Below are positions 40,563 through 48,550 of a stretch of DNA of 64,000 nt, piece by piece. Where the stretch lies: positions 930,001 through 994,000 of the forward strand of contig JADJVJ010000001.1 of NCBI GenBank assembly GCA_016716625.1, given 5' to 3'. The stretch comes from Nostocoides sp. GTDB lineage: Bacteria; Actinomycetota; Actinomycetes; Actinomycetales; Dermatophilaceae. The notes under the pieces were generated by a model. The model made no database searches and was not told where the DNA came from. It saw nothing but the letters and a program-made list of their open reading frames with translations. A program made the translations under genes and the position numbers. The number at the start of each line of letters is the position of its first letter. Within the stretch, counting starts at the first letter, position 1.

Positions 40563-41113
40563 ACCCCTCTCACGGGGAGCAACACCACCCGGCCCTCCCC
40601 GAACCACATGAGCGGGTCGAGGTACACAGACTCGCGGATCACGCCCAGGTGCAGACAGGCGGTGGGGCCACAATGGCTCCCCGTCGGCTGCAACCGCCCT
40701 ATCCGTTCACCGGCTCCGAGGTGCTCGCCACGCGCGGGCCGGGACTCCACCGGTTCGTAGGTCACCCGCAGCCCTGCACCGATCTCGAGTGTCACCGTCC
40801 CGCGGCCGGCGATGACCCCGGAGTGGGTGACGATGCCGTCCGCCACCGCCCGCACGTCCACGCCCGGTGCCCCGGCCAAGTCGACGCCGCGGTGCCCGGA
40901 GCCATACGTGGAGGTGGGTGCCGCGAAGTGGCGCACGACCGCGCGGGGACCTGGCAGAGGCCAATGCCAGCGGGTTGGGCCGATCCCGACGCCGGGGGCG
41001 CCCGCGCCGGCGACACGCACTGGACGGGGAGCCGGGCGTGACTCGACGGCCACAGCCGCGGCGGTGGCGGCCAGCACAACGGCTGCTCCGGCGACGACGG
41101 ACCCGATCCCCAT
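40547..41113 (-). CDS. M23 family (LytM) peptidase, exported
   Basis: 188 residues from ATG 41113 (a GTG nine bases upstream is also possible). Signal-anchor helix VVAGAAVVLAATAAAVAV, short linker, then a LytM domain: FAAPTSTYGSGHRGVDLAGAPGVDVRAVADGIVTHSGVIAGRGTVTLEIGAGLRVTYEPVE and SHCGPTACLHLGV. Zinc ligands are HxxxD in GHRGVD and HxG-type His in CLHLG. Hydrolyses peptidoglycan cross-bridges or is a degenerate activator. Typical neighbour of the xerC-rpsB region. Confidence 0.88.
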   Translation of the reverse strand: MGIGSVVAGAAVVLAATAAAVAVESRPAPRPVRVAGAGAPGVGIGPTRWHWPLPGPRAVVRHFAAPTSTYGSGHRGVDLAGAPGVDVRAVADGIVTHSGVIAGRGTVTLEIGAGLRVTYEPVESRPARGEHLGAGERIGRLQPTGSHCGPTACLHLGVIRESVYLDPLMWFGEGRVVLLPVRGVHARG

Positions 41114-41225
41114 GGAAGCCACGCTCGCCCCGCCCCCCGTACGGGTCAAGCGGCGCCGCGCCGCCGGTGGACAAAGCCCCCGCGCCCCACGCGGTGTGGA
41201 CGACGGGGCACCGGAGCACCGGCCC

Positions 41226-42383
41226 TTACCCCAGCGCAGCCAGTCGGCGAACCGCCTCCGCGAGAACCTCGTCGCGTTTGCAGAACGCGAACCGCACCAG
41301 CGTGCGCGCACTGTCGGGGTCGTCGCAGAACACCGACACCGGCACCCCGACCACGCCGGCGCGGTGCGGCAGCTCGCGGCAGAACTCCAGAGCGTCATCG
41401 GCCCCCAGCGCGGCCGCATCGGCGATGACGAAGTAGGTCCCCTGCGGCACCGCGACCGGCAGCCCCACCGAGGTGAGCCCGGCGACGAGGAGATCCCGCT
41501 TGGCGGCAAGTTCGTCGGCGAGCCCCTGATACACGGCCCGGGGCAAACCCAGGCCTGCGGCGACGGCAGGCTGGAAGGGGCCGGACCCGACATACGTGAG
41601 GAACTGCTTGACCCCGCGCACGGCGGCGACGACGTCCGCCGGCCCGACGACCCAGCCGACCTTCCAACCGGTGGTCGAGAAGGTCTTGCCCGCCGAAGAG
41701 ATCGTCACCGTCCGCTGCCACATCCCCGGCAGCGCCGCCACGTGGACGTGCTCCACCCCGTCGAAGGTGAGGTGCTCGTACACCTCGTCGGTGACCACCC
41801 AGGCGTCGTACTCGCGGGCCAGCTCGCAGACGAGCTCGAGCTCGGCGCGGGTAAACACCTTGCCGGTCGGGTTGTGCGGGGTGTTGAGCAGCACGACCCG
41901 GGTCCGCGAGGAGAACGCTGCCCGAAGCGAGGTCTCGTCGACGGCAAAATCAGGGAACCGCAGCACGCAGGTCCGGCGCACCCCACCGGCGAGCGCGATG
42001 GTCGCGGCATAGGAGTCGTAGTACGGCTCGAAGGTCACCACCTCATCGCCCGGTTCGACGAGGGCGAGGATCGTCGCCGCGATGGCCTCGGTGGCTCCGA
42101 CGGTGACGAGGACCTCGCGAGAGGAGTCCACGCGCACGCCATAAAAGCGCTCCTGGTGGGCGCTGATCGCCTCGAGCAGTTCGGGCACGCCCGAAGCCGG
42201 CGGGTACTGGTTGCCGCCGCCCCGGATCGCCGCGACTGCCGCGTCGAGCACCTCGGGCGGCCCGTCAGTGTCCGGGAATCCCTGGCCGAGGTTGATGGCG
42301 CCGTGTTGGGCGGCCAGTGCGGACATCTCCGCGAAGATCGTCGTGCCGAAGGCGGCCAGCGCCCGATGCCCAGGTGCTCTCAT
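41226..42383 (-). CDS. Class I/II pyridoxal-phosphate aminotransferase
   Basis: 385 residues, fold type I. GAINLGQGFPDTDGPPEVLDAA, YPPASGVPELLEAISAH, VTVGATEAIAATILALVEPGDEVVTFEPYYDSY, LNTPHNPTGKVFT, VTDEVYEHLTFDG and the cofactor Lys in SSAGKTFSTTGWKVGW. The group includes kynurenine/glutamine transaminases and actinobacterial N-succinyldiaminopimelate aminotransferase (DapC); exact substrate uncertain. Downstream of the MFS gene on the same strand with a 25-base gap. Confidence 0.9.
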   Translation of the reverse strand: MRAPGHRALAAFGTTIFAEMSALAAQHGAINLGQGFPDTDGPPEVLDAAVAAIRGGGNQYPPASGVPELLEAISAHQERFYGVRVDSSREVLVTVGATEAIAATILALVEPGDEVVTFEPYYDSYAATIALAGGVRRTCVLRFPDFAVDETSLRAAFSSRTRVVLLNTPHNPTGKVFTRAELELVCELAREYDAWVVTDEVYEHLTFDGVEHVHVAALPGMWQRTVTISSAGKTFSTTGWKVGWVVGPADVVAAVRGVKQFLTYVGSGPFQPAVAAGLGLPRAVYQGLADELAAKRDLLVAGLTSVGLPVAVPQGTYFVIADAAALGADDALEFCRELPHRAGVVGVPVSVFCDDPDSARTLVRFAFCKRDEVLAEAVRRLAALG

Positions 42384-42408
42384 GTGAGCAGAGCGTATGC
42401 CGTGCGCC

Positions 42409-43674
42409 TCACCCGGTCGGCCCGGTCGCCGCGGGTGGTTCTGGGGTGTGCGCGATGGCGTCCAGCCGGCGCCAGACCAGGAGCAGGGTCAGCCCCGAGC
42501 CGACGAAGGCGAACCAGAACGGCGCGAGCAGTCCCCACCGGGTCGCGAGCAGGCCGCCGACGAGTTGCCCAACGAGGAGCCCGCCGGTCAGCCCGACCAG
42601 GTAGACGCTGCCGACCCGTCCCATGAGCTCATCCGGAACGGCACGCTGGCGAACGGTCGTCGACACCGTCGCCCAGACGAAGGCATAGCCGCCGAAGACG
42701 ACCATGATCGCGAGCGCCACCCAAGGGATCCGGGTGAGCGCGAGCCCGAGGTGGGTGAGCACCTCCAGGGTGAGGCAGGCCTTCATGATGGTCGCGAGTG
42801 CGAACCGGCCCTCCAGCCAGTCGTAGCCCGCGGTGCTCAGTAGCCCCCCGAGGGCGGCCGCCGTGGTGAGCAGCCCGAAGCCGACCGGCCCCATCCCCAG
42901 GACCTCAAGGCTGTAGAGCACGAGGATGGACCAGGCCGCTCCCCAGGTGAGGTTGAAGGCGAAGATGACCAGTGCCAGGGTGCGGACGGCGTCGTGCGCC
43001 CACAGCCAGCGCCAGCCCTCGGCAATGTCGTGCCGGATGTGCGTGTCAACCCGGCCGCGTACCCCGCCGCGGGGGATGGCGATCCGGGTGAAGAGCCAGG
43101 TCGCGAGCACCATGCATAGCACGTGGATGGCGAACGGCCACACCATGCCGACCGCGAAGAGGAACGCCCCGAGGGTGGGCCCGACGAGGTTGTCCACGAC
43201 GATGTAACCGGACATGGCGCGCGCGTTGGCCACCCCGAGGTGCTCCGAAGGGACGATCATCGGCAGCACGGAGCGCGACCCCGAGTCGGCGAAGACTTCG
43301 GCCACTCCCACGGCGAGCAGGGCCGCGAGGACGATCCCGATGGACACCGTGCCGCTCACCATGGTCGCGATGAGGGCACCGATGACGAGGACCCGGACCA
43401 GGTTGGACCACACGGTCAGGGTGATCCGGTTGACCCGGTCGGCGAGCGCCCCGGCATACAGGCCCGCGACGAGGCTTGGCAGGGTTCGGGCCATGGCAGC
43501 GGCAGCGATGAGCACCGGGGAGCGGGTCTGGCTCGCGACGAGCAGCGGCCCGGCGGCGGCCGCAATCCCGTCGCCGAGGTTGCTCGTCCAGACCGAGGCG
43601 ATGTTCCACCGGAACGCGGACCCGAGCCGCGAGGGCAGGACCCGTTCGAGGACGCGCGCGAGCCAGCCAGACAT
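42409..43674 (-). CDS. MFS transporter (drug-exporter-like)
   Basis: 421 residues from ATG 43674, about 12 membrane helices. FRWNIASVWTSNLGDGIAAAAGPLLVASQTRSPVLIAAAAMARTLPSLVAGLYAGALADRVNRITL contains the MFS A-motif-like GALADRVNR; the layout matches the enterobactin-exporter/MFS_3 type. Probable efflux pump in the cytoplasmic membrane, substrate unknown. Divergent from the amidase gene by 58 bases. Confidence 0.88.
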   Translation of the reverse strand: MSGWLARVLERVLPSRLGSAFRWNIASVWTSNLGDGIAAAAGPLLVASQTRSPVLIAAAAMARTLPSLVAGLYAGALADRVNRITLTVWSNLVRVLVIGALIATMVSGTVSIGIVLAALLAVGVAEVFADSGSRSVLPMIVPSEHLGVANARAMSGYIVVDNLVGPTLGAFLFAVGMVWPFAIHVLCMVLATWLFTRIAIPRGGVRGRVDTHIRHDIAEGWRWLWAHDAVRTLALVIFAFNLTWGAAWSILVLYSLEVLGMGPVGFGLLTTAAALGGLLSTAGYDWLEGRFALATIMKACLTLEVLTHLGLALTRIPWVALAIMVVFGGYAFVWATVSTTVRQRAVPDELMGRVGSVYLVGLTGGLLVGQLVGGLLATRWGLLAPFWFAFVGSGLTLLLVWRRLDAIAHTPEPPAATGPTG

Positions 43675-43732
43675 GGTCAGCGACCCTACGCGCCGGTGAC
43701 ACGACGCCGCGACCGAGTTATACCTTGTCCCC

Positions 43733-45148
43733 ATGACCCCGGAGGAGTATGCCGTCCTGTCCGCGGCCGAGATCGCTGGACTCGTCCGTGCCGGCGAGGT
43801 GTCGGCGACCGCCGTGGTCGACGCCGCCCTGGCCCGGGTGGCCGAGCGCAACCCGGCGGTGAACGCCATGACCGTCGTCCTCGGGGAGGAGGCCCGGGCG
43901 GCCGCGGCCGCTCTCGATGCCGGGGGAGTGGGCCATGACGGCCCACTGGCCGGGGTCCCGGTGGTCCTCAAGGAGGAGTACGACCAGGCCGGTCAGGTCA
44001 CCACCCTTGGCGGCTTCGGCAACTCGACGCCCCGACCCGCCGACGGCGAGGTGGTCCGCCGTCTGCGGGCCGCCGGGGCCGTCGTTCTTGGGCGGACGAC
44101 GATGCCCGAGTTCGGGCAGTTCCCCTTCACCGAGTCGGATCGCTATGGCGTAACCCGCAACCCCTGGGACCTCGGACGCAGCCCCGGAGGCTCCAGTGGG
44201 GGCAGCGCCGCCGCGGTGGCTACCGGGATGGCCCCCATCGGGCTCGGCGCCGACGGTGGCGGGTCTATCCGCATCCCCGCGTCCGCGTGCGGCCTGGTCG
44301 GGCTCAAACCCACCCGGGGGCGGATCAGCCTCGCGCCGCTTCGCCAGCACTGGTACGGCCTGGTGGTCCTCGGCGGCCTGACCCGCAGCGTCACCGACTC
44401 CGCGCTCCTGCTCGACGTCATCGCCGGGTCGACCCCCATCGACCGCTGGCAGTGGCCTGCAGACCCGATGTCGTTTGTGGACGGGCTCGAGCGGGACCTC
44501 GGGAGGCTGCGGATCTCCTGGACCACCAAGCCCGTCATGCCCGGCATCTCCACCGACCCCCAGATCGCGACGGTGACGGAGCAGGCGGCTCGCACCCTGG
44601 CCCGGCTCGGGCACCGGGTGCGCCGTACCCAGCCGCGCTGGCCGGTGCCCACGGATGCCTTCCTCCCCCAGTTCTATGCCGGGATGCGCGAGGAGGCCGG
44701 ACAGGTCGAGCACCCCGATGCTCTCGAACCGCGCACACGAACCACCGCCCGGCTCGCTCGCTGGGCCACCCCCCGGGTCGCCGAGTTGGCCGTGCGGCGC
44801 AGCGAAGCCGTGGCCCGGCTGGTCGACGCCCGGCTGCTCACCGACGCCGACATCCTGGTCCTGCCCGTCATGCCCCTGCTGCCTCCTACGGTGGGCTTCC
44901 TCGACGGTCTGGACACGCTGCGCGCCCAGCTGCGCACCACCCCCTACGTCGCCAACACCGTGCTCACCAACGTCACCGGCCATCCGGCGCTCTCGGTGCC
45001 GATGGGCCGGTCCCTGGAGGGCTGGCCGATCGGGGTTCAGCTCGTGGCGCGTCGCGGCGGCGACGGGCTGCTGCTGGCCCTCGCCCGCCAACTCGAGCGC
45101 GTCGCGCCCTGGCCGGTGCGGGTCCCTGACCTGGCGCCGCTGTCGTGA
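43733..45148 (+). CDS. Amidase (amidase signature family)
   Basis: 471 residues. Ser-cisSer-Lys triad: Lys in PLAGVPVVLKEEYDQAG, serines in RSPGGSSGGSAAAVATGMAPIGLGADGGGSIRIPASACGLVGLKPTRGRIS. Hydrolyses amides; not in a gatCAB context, so a stand-alone amidase of unknown substrate. Its stop overlaps the LD-carboxypeptidase start by 4 bases, which links it loosely to cell-wall or peptide turnover. Confidence 0.92.
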   Translation: MTPEEYAVLSAAEIAGLVRAGEVSATAVVDAALARVAERNPAVNAMTVVLGEEARAAAAALDAGGVGHDGPLAGVPVVLKEEYDQAGQVTTLGGFGNSTPRPADGEVVRRLRAAGAVVLGRTTMPEFGQFPFTESDRYGVTRNPWDLGRSPGGSSGGSAAAVATGMAPIGLGADGGGSIRIPASACGLVGLKPTRGRISLAPLRQHWYGLVVLGGLTRSVTDSALLLDVIAGSTPIDRWQWPADPMSFVDGLERDLGRLRISWTTKPVMPGISTDPQIATVTEQAARTLARLGHRVRRTQPRWPVPTDAFLPQFYAGMREEAGQVEHPDALEPRTRTTARLARWATPRVAELAVRRSEAVARLVDARLLTDADILVLPVMPLLPPTVGFLDGLDTLRAQLRTTPYVANTVLTNVTGHPALSVPMGRSLEGWPIGVQLVARRGGDGLLLALARQLERVAPWPVRVPDLAPLS

Positions 45149-46068
45149 ACGGCGCCCTGCGTCGCCCCGCACCGCTGCGGGCCGGGTCCCGGGCCGCGGT
45201 GGTCGCACTGTCCAGCCCCATCCCGCCCGACCGGCTTGAGGTGGGGCTTGCGGTGCTGCGGGATTGGGGGCTGCAGGTCAGCGAGGGCCTGCACCTACGC
45301 GCCAGCCATCCCCGGCTGGACTACCTGGCCGGAACGGACCGCCATCGATCCGCCGACTTCACGGCCGCGTGGAGCGACCCCAGCGTGGAGGCGATCATCC
45401 TCGGGCGCGGTGGGTATGGCGCGCAGCGGGTACTCGATCTGTTCGACTGGGAGGTGCTCGCGCAGCGCGCCGTCCCCCCGGCGGTGATGGGGTTCTCCGA
45501 CGTGACCGCGCTGCTCGCCGCGTTGGAAACCCGGCTGGGGGTGGCCGGGATCCATGGCCCGGTCGTCACCAGCCTCGGGGACGCCGACGTCGCGACCCGG
45601 GAGCACGCGTGGGCCGTTCTCTGCGGCCGGGAGGCCGGCACGGTCCTCGGCGCGGGCCTGCGACCCATCGTTGCGGGCAATGCCACCGGCGGGCTCCTCG
45701 GCGGCAACCTCGCCCTCCTCGCCGCCTCCGTGGGCACCCCGGATCTGCCGCAGGCCGACGGCCGCATCGTCGTTCTCGAGGACGTCTCCGAACAGCCTCG
45801 GCGGCTCGACCGGCTCCTCACCCAACTCATCCGCTCCGGATGGCTGGGCCAGGCCAGCGCGGTCGTCTGCGGCGACTTCACCCACTGCGGGGACCCGGAC
45901 ATGGTGCTCGAGGTTCTCGCTGACCGACTCGGTGGCCTCGGCGTCCCGGCATACACGGGGGCCGCGATCGGTCACGGCGTCACCAACCTCGCCTTCCCGG
46001 TCGGGGCCTGCGCGGCACTCACCGATGGGATGCTGTCGCTCGTCGACGACGGAGAGGACCGAGCATGA
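45145..46068 (+). CDS. LD-carboxypeptidase (S66 family)
   Basis: GTG start, 307 residues. RAAVVALSSPIPPDRLEVGL, ILGRGGYGAQRVLDLFDWEVLA, nucleophile Ser in VMGFSDVTALLAAL, GNATGGLLGGNLALLAASVGTPDLPQ, EDVSEQPRRLDRLLTQL, and the His in GAAIGHGVTNLAFPVGA. S66 enzymes trim the terminal D-Ala of muropeptides or, as MccF, cleave microcin adducts. No signal peptide, so cytoplasmic muropeptide recycling is likely. Confidence 0.92.
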   Translation: MNGALRRPAPLRAGSRAAVVALSSPIPPDRLEVGLAVLRDWGLQVSEGLHLRASHPRLDYLAGTDRHRSADFTAAWSDPSVEAIILGRGGYGAQRVLDLFDWEVLAQRAVPPAVMGFSDVTALLAALETRLGVAGIHGPVVTSLGDADVATREHAWAVLCGREAGTVLGAGLRPIVAGNATGGLLGGNLALLAASVGTPDLPQADGRIVVLEDVSEQPRRLDRLLTQLIRSGWLGQASAVVCGDFTHCGDPDMVLEVLADRLGGLGVPAYTGAAIGHGVTNLAFPVGACAALTDGMLSLVDDGEDRA

Positions 46069-46427
46069 CGGCCAAGCGGCTCACCGAGGTGGGACGTGCC
46101 TACGTGGGCGGTCTCGTGAGCGGGTTCGTCGTCTTCCTGGCGACGACCTGGCTCTCGCTCCGGTTCTGCCAGGGGGAGGGTTTGTCATGCCTGGCCTGGG
46201 TCGGCATCGGACTCATGGCGGGCATGGCCGTCGGGGCGGTCGTCACCCTCGTGCTTGCGCTGCGCTCCCGCCTCGGCTGGCTCCCAGCCTTGGCCACGGC
46301 CGCCGCCGTGGTGACCACCGGGTATGGCGTGATCGCCGACAGGCTCATCCTCTGGGTTGTCGTCCTTGCCCTGCTCGCGATAGCGGTCGCGTTCGCCGAT
46401 TTCACGTCTCGGACTCGCGAGCCGTAG
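46065..46427 (+). CDS. Small four-helix membrane protein
   Basis: 120 residues, start overlapping the LD-carboxypeptidase stop by 4 bases. Four predicted helices (about 13-30, 43-66, 72-88, 92-110), with a Cys pair in RFCQGEGLSCLAW between the first two. No family recognised. Last of amidase-LdcA-membrane protein. The 188 bases to rpsB hold its promoter; no element there stands out except a GGCATAC motif at 46568. Confidence 0.8.
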   Translation: MTAKRLTEVGRAYVGGLVSGFVVFLATTWLSLRFCQGEGLSCLAWVGIGLMAGMAVGAVVTLVLALRSRLGWLPALATAAAVVTTGYGVIADRLILWVVVLALLAIAVAFADFTSRTREP

Positions 46428-46615
46428 ACTGACCGATGCGCTCGGCTCGTCCGGGCGACTTCGCGCGTCTTGTCGTGGTGACCCGTTTGCGGTGATCCTC
46501 GGGCCACGTCACAGCAGTCCCGGACCTCCGGGCGGGGCAGGGTCAGACGCCAGGCAGGTATCCGCGCCCCGCGGCATACCGACGTGAACTGACAACCACA
46601 TAAGGAGACACGACC

Positions 46616-47578
46616 ATGGCTGTCGTGACGATGCGCCAGCTCCTCGAGAGCGGCGTCCACTTCGGGCACCAGACCCGTCGCTGGAACCCCAAGATGAAGC
46701 GCTTCATCATGACCGAGCGCAACGGCATCTACATCATCGACTTGCAGCAGTCGGTGACCTACATCAACTCGGCCTACGAGTTCGTCAAGCAGACCGTGGC
46801 GCACGGCGGCACGATCCTCTTCGTCGGGACCAAGAAGCAGGCCCAGGAGCCCATCGCCGAGCAGGCGACCCGGGTCGGTATGCCGTTCGTCAACCACCGC
46901 TGGCTCGGCGGCATGCTCACCAACTTCCAGACCGTTTCAAAGCGGCTCACCCGCCTCAAGGAGCTCGAGGAGCTCACCTTCGACGATGTGGCCGCGTCCG
47001 GTTACACCAAGAAGGAGCTGCTCATCCTGGAGCGCGAGAAGAACAAGCTCGAGCGCACCCTGGGTGGTATCCGTTCGATGAGCAAGGTCCCTTCGGCCGT
47101 CTGGATCGTCGACACCAAGAAAGAGCACCTCGCGGTCAACGAGGCCAAGAAGCTCGGCCTGCCGGTCATCGCGATCCTCGACACCAACTGCGACCCCGAC
47201 GAGGTCGACTACAAGATTCCGGGCAATGACGACGCCATCCGCTCGGTCACTCTGCTCACCCGAGTCATCGCTGACGCCGTTGCCGAGGGCCTCGTCGCGC
47301 GGGCGGGTGCCCGCGCGGGCGAGGGTGGCGACGAGGTCGCCGCCGAGGAGCCGCTGGCCGAGTGGGAGCGCGAACTGCTCTCCTCCGGCGATGAGGCTCC
47401 GGTTGCCGCTGAGGCCCCGGTTGCCGCTGAGGCCCCGGTTGCCGCTGAGGCCCCGGTCGCCGAGGCCCCGGTCGCCGAGGCAGAGGTCGAGGCCGTGCCG
47501 GCTGAGACGGTGGCGGCTGTTGAGGCCGAGGCTGCTCCGGTCGCCGACGCCGACCCGGTCGCCGACGAGCAGGCCTGA
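46616..47578 (+). CDS. rpsB: 30S ribosomal protein uS2 with repetitive acidic tail
   Basis: 320 residues; AAGGAGA precedes the ATG. Canonical S2: VVTMRQLLESGVHFGHQTRRWNPKMKRFIMTERNGIYIIDLQQSV to PVIAILDTNCDPDEVDYKIPGNDDAIRSVTLL. From about residue 240 a tail rich in Glu/Ala/Pro/Val contains repeats of EAPVAA coded by an 18-base tandem repeat. The tail resembles the linker of S16 in this genome. Coupled with tsf downstream. Confidence 0.97.
   Translation: MAVVTMRQLLESGVHFGHQTRRWNPKMKRFIMTERNGIYIIDLQQSVTYINSAYEFVKQTVAHGGTILFVGTKKQAQEPIAEQATRVGMPFVNHRWLGGMLTNFQTVSKRLTRLKELEELTFDDVAASGYTKKELLILEREKNKLERTLGGIRSMSKVPSAVWIVDTKKEHLAVNEAKKLGLPVIAILDTNCDPDEVDYKIPGNDDAIRSVTLLTRVIADAVAEGLVARAGARAGEGGDEVAAEEPLAEWERELLSSGDEAPVAAEAPVAAEAPVAAEAPVAEAPVAEAEVEAVPAETVAAVEAEAAPVADADPVADEQA
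47393..47475 (+). repeat. 18-bp tandem repeat coding the S2 tail
   Basis: Three near-identical copies of GAGGCyCCGGTTGCCGCT (47393-47446), then shortened 15-base units GAGGCCCCGGTCGCC. Keeps frame (Glu-Ala-Pro-Val-Ala-Ala). Likely length-variable between strains. Confidence 0.85.
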
Positions 47579-47629
47579 GCCGCGCCCGCACCCGTTCCAC
47601 ACCCACGCAAACCGAAAGAGCGATAACAC

Positions 47630-48460
47630 ATGGCGAACTACACCGCCGCTGACATCAAGGCGCTGCGGGAGAAGACCGCGGCCGGGATGATGGACGTCAA
47701 GAAGGCTCTCGAAGAGGCCGACGGCGACATGGCCAAGGCTGAGGAGATCCTGCGCGTCAAGGGCCTCAAGGGCGTCACCAAGCGCGAGGGCCGCACGGCC
47801 TCCAACGGGCTGGTTGCCGCCCGCGCCGAGGGTGGCGTCGGCACCCTGGTCGAGCTGCTTTGCGAGACCGACTTCGTGGCCAAGGGAGAGCGCTTCGGTG
47901 CGCTGGCGGCCGAGGTCCTCGACCAGGCCGTCGCGACCGAGGCCGCGGACGCTGCGTCCCTGCTCTCCTCGACCCTTGCCGACGGCAAGACCGTCCAGGC
48001 GCTGCTCGACGAGGCCAACGCGACCATCGGCGAGAAGATCGAGCTCAAGCGGGTCGCCCGCCTCCAGGGCGAGCACGTCGTGACCTACCTGCACAAGACG
48101 AGCCCCGACCTGCCCGCGCAGATCGGTGTCCTGGTCGCGACCCAGGGCGGGGACGAGGCGGCGGCCAAGGACGTTGCGATGCACATCGCCGCGTTCAGCC
48201 CGACCGTTCTCGACCGCTCCGAGGTGGACGCCGAGGTCGTCGAGAACGAGCGTCGGCTCGCCGAGGCCACCGCACGTGAGGAGGGCAAGCCGGAGGCCGC
48301 CCTCGCTCGCATCGTCGAGGGCCGGGTCAACGGGTTCTTCAAGGACAACGTGCTCCTTGAGCAGGCGTTCGCCAAGGACCCCAAGAAGACCGTTGCCAAG
48401 GTCCTCCAGGAGGCCGGCGCTACGGCCACCGGCTTCGTGCGCTACCGCGTCGGAGCCTGA
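47630..48460 (+). CDS. tsf: Elongation factor Ts
   Basis: 276 residues. MANYTAADIKALREKTAAGMMDVKKALEEADGDMAKAEEILRVKGLKG, the UBA-like start, then TDFVAKGERF (TDFVA motif contacting EF-Tu) and VLLEQAFAKDPKKTVAKVL. Guanine nucleotide exchange factor for EF-Tu. 51 bases after rpsB. Ends at a strong terminator rather than leading into pyrH. Confidence 0.97.
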   Translation: MANYTAADIKALREKTAAGMMDVKKALEEADGDMAKAEEILRVKGLKGVTKREGRTASNGLVAARAEGGVGTLVELLCETDFVAKGERFGALAAEVLDQAVATEAADAASLLSSTLADGKTVQALLDEANATIGEKIELKRVARLQGEHVVTYLHKTSPDLPAQIGVLVATQGGDEAAAKDVAMHIAAFSPTVLDRSEVDAEVVENERRLAEATAREEGKPEAALARIVEGRVNGFFKDNVLLEQAFAKDPKKTVAKVLQEAGATATGFVRYRVGA

Positions 48461-48498
48461 CTCCTGGCTCGACCCACCGTGGTCGACTGACCACAGAC

Positions 48499-48534
48499 CG
48501 TATGCCGCCCGCTCACCGAGCCGGGCGGCATACG
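48499..48534 (+). terminator. Terminator after tsf formed by an inverted GTATGCC pair
   Basis: Thirteen-base arms CGTATGCCGCCCG (48499-48511) and CGGGCGGCATACG (48522-48534), 10-base loop. Both arms contain the dispersed heptamer. It lies between convergent tsf and the surface-protein gene and may serve both. Confidence 0.85.
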
Positions 48535-48550
48535 TGTGTCGTGGCTCTGG

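Noticed and set aside
40812..42626. 604-codon open frame on the plus strand
   Set aside because: Antisense to the M23 peptidase, aminotransferase and MFS genes, which carry clear family motifs; no recognisable domain in this frame.
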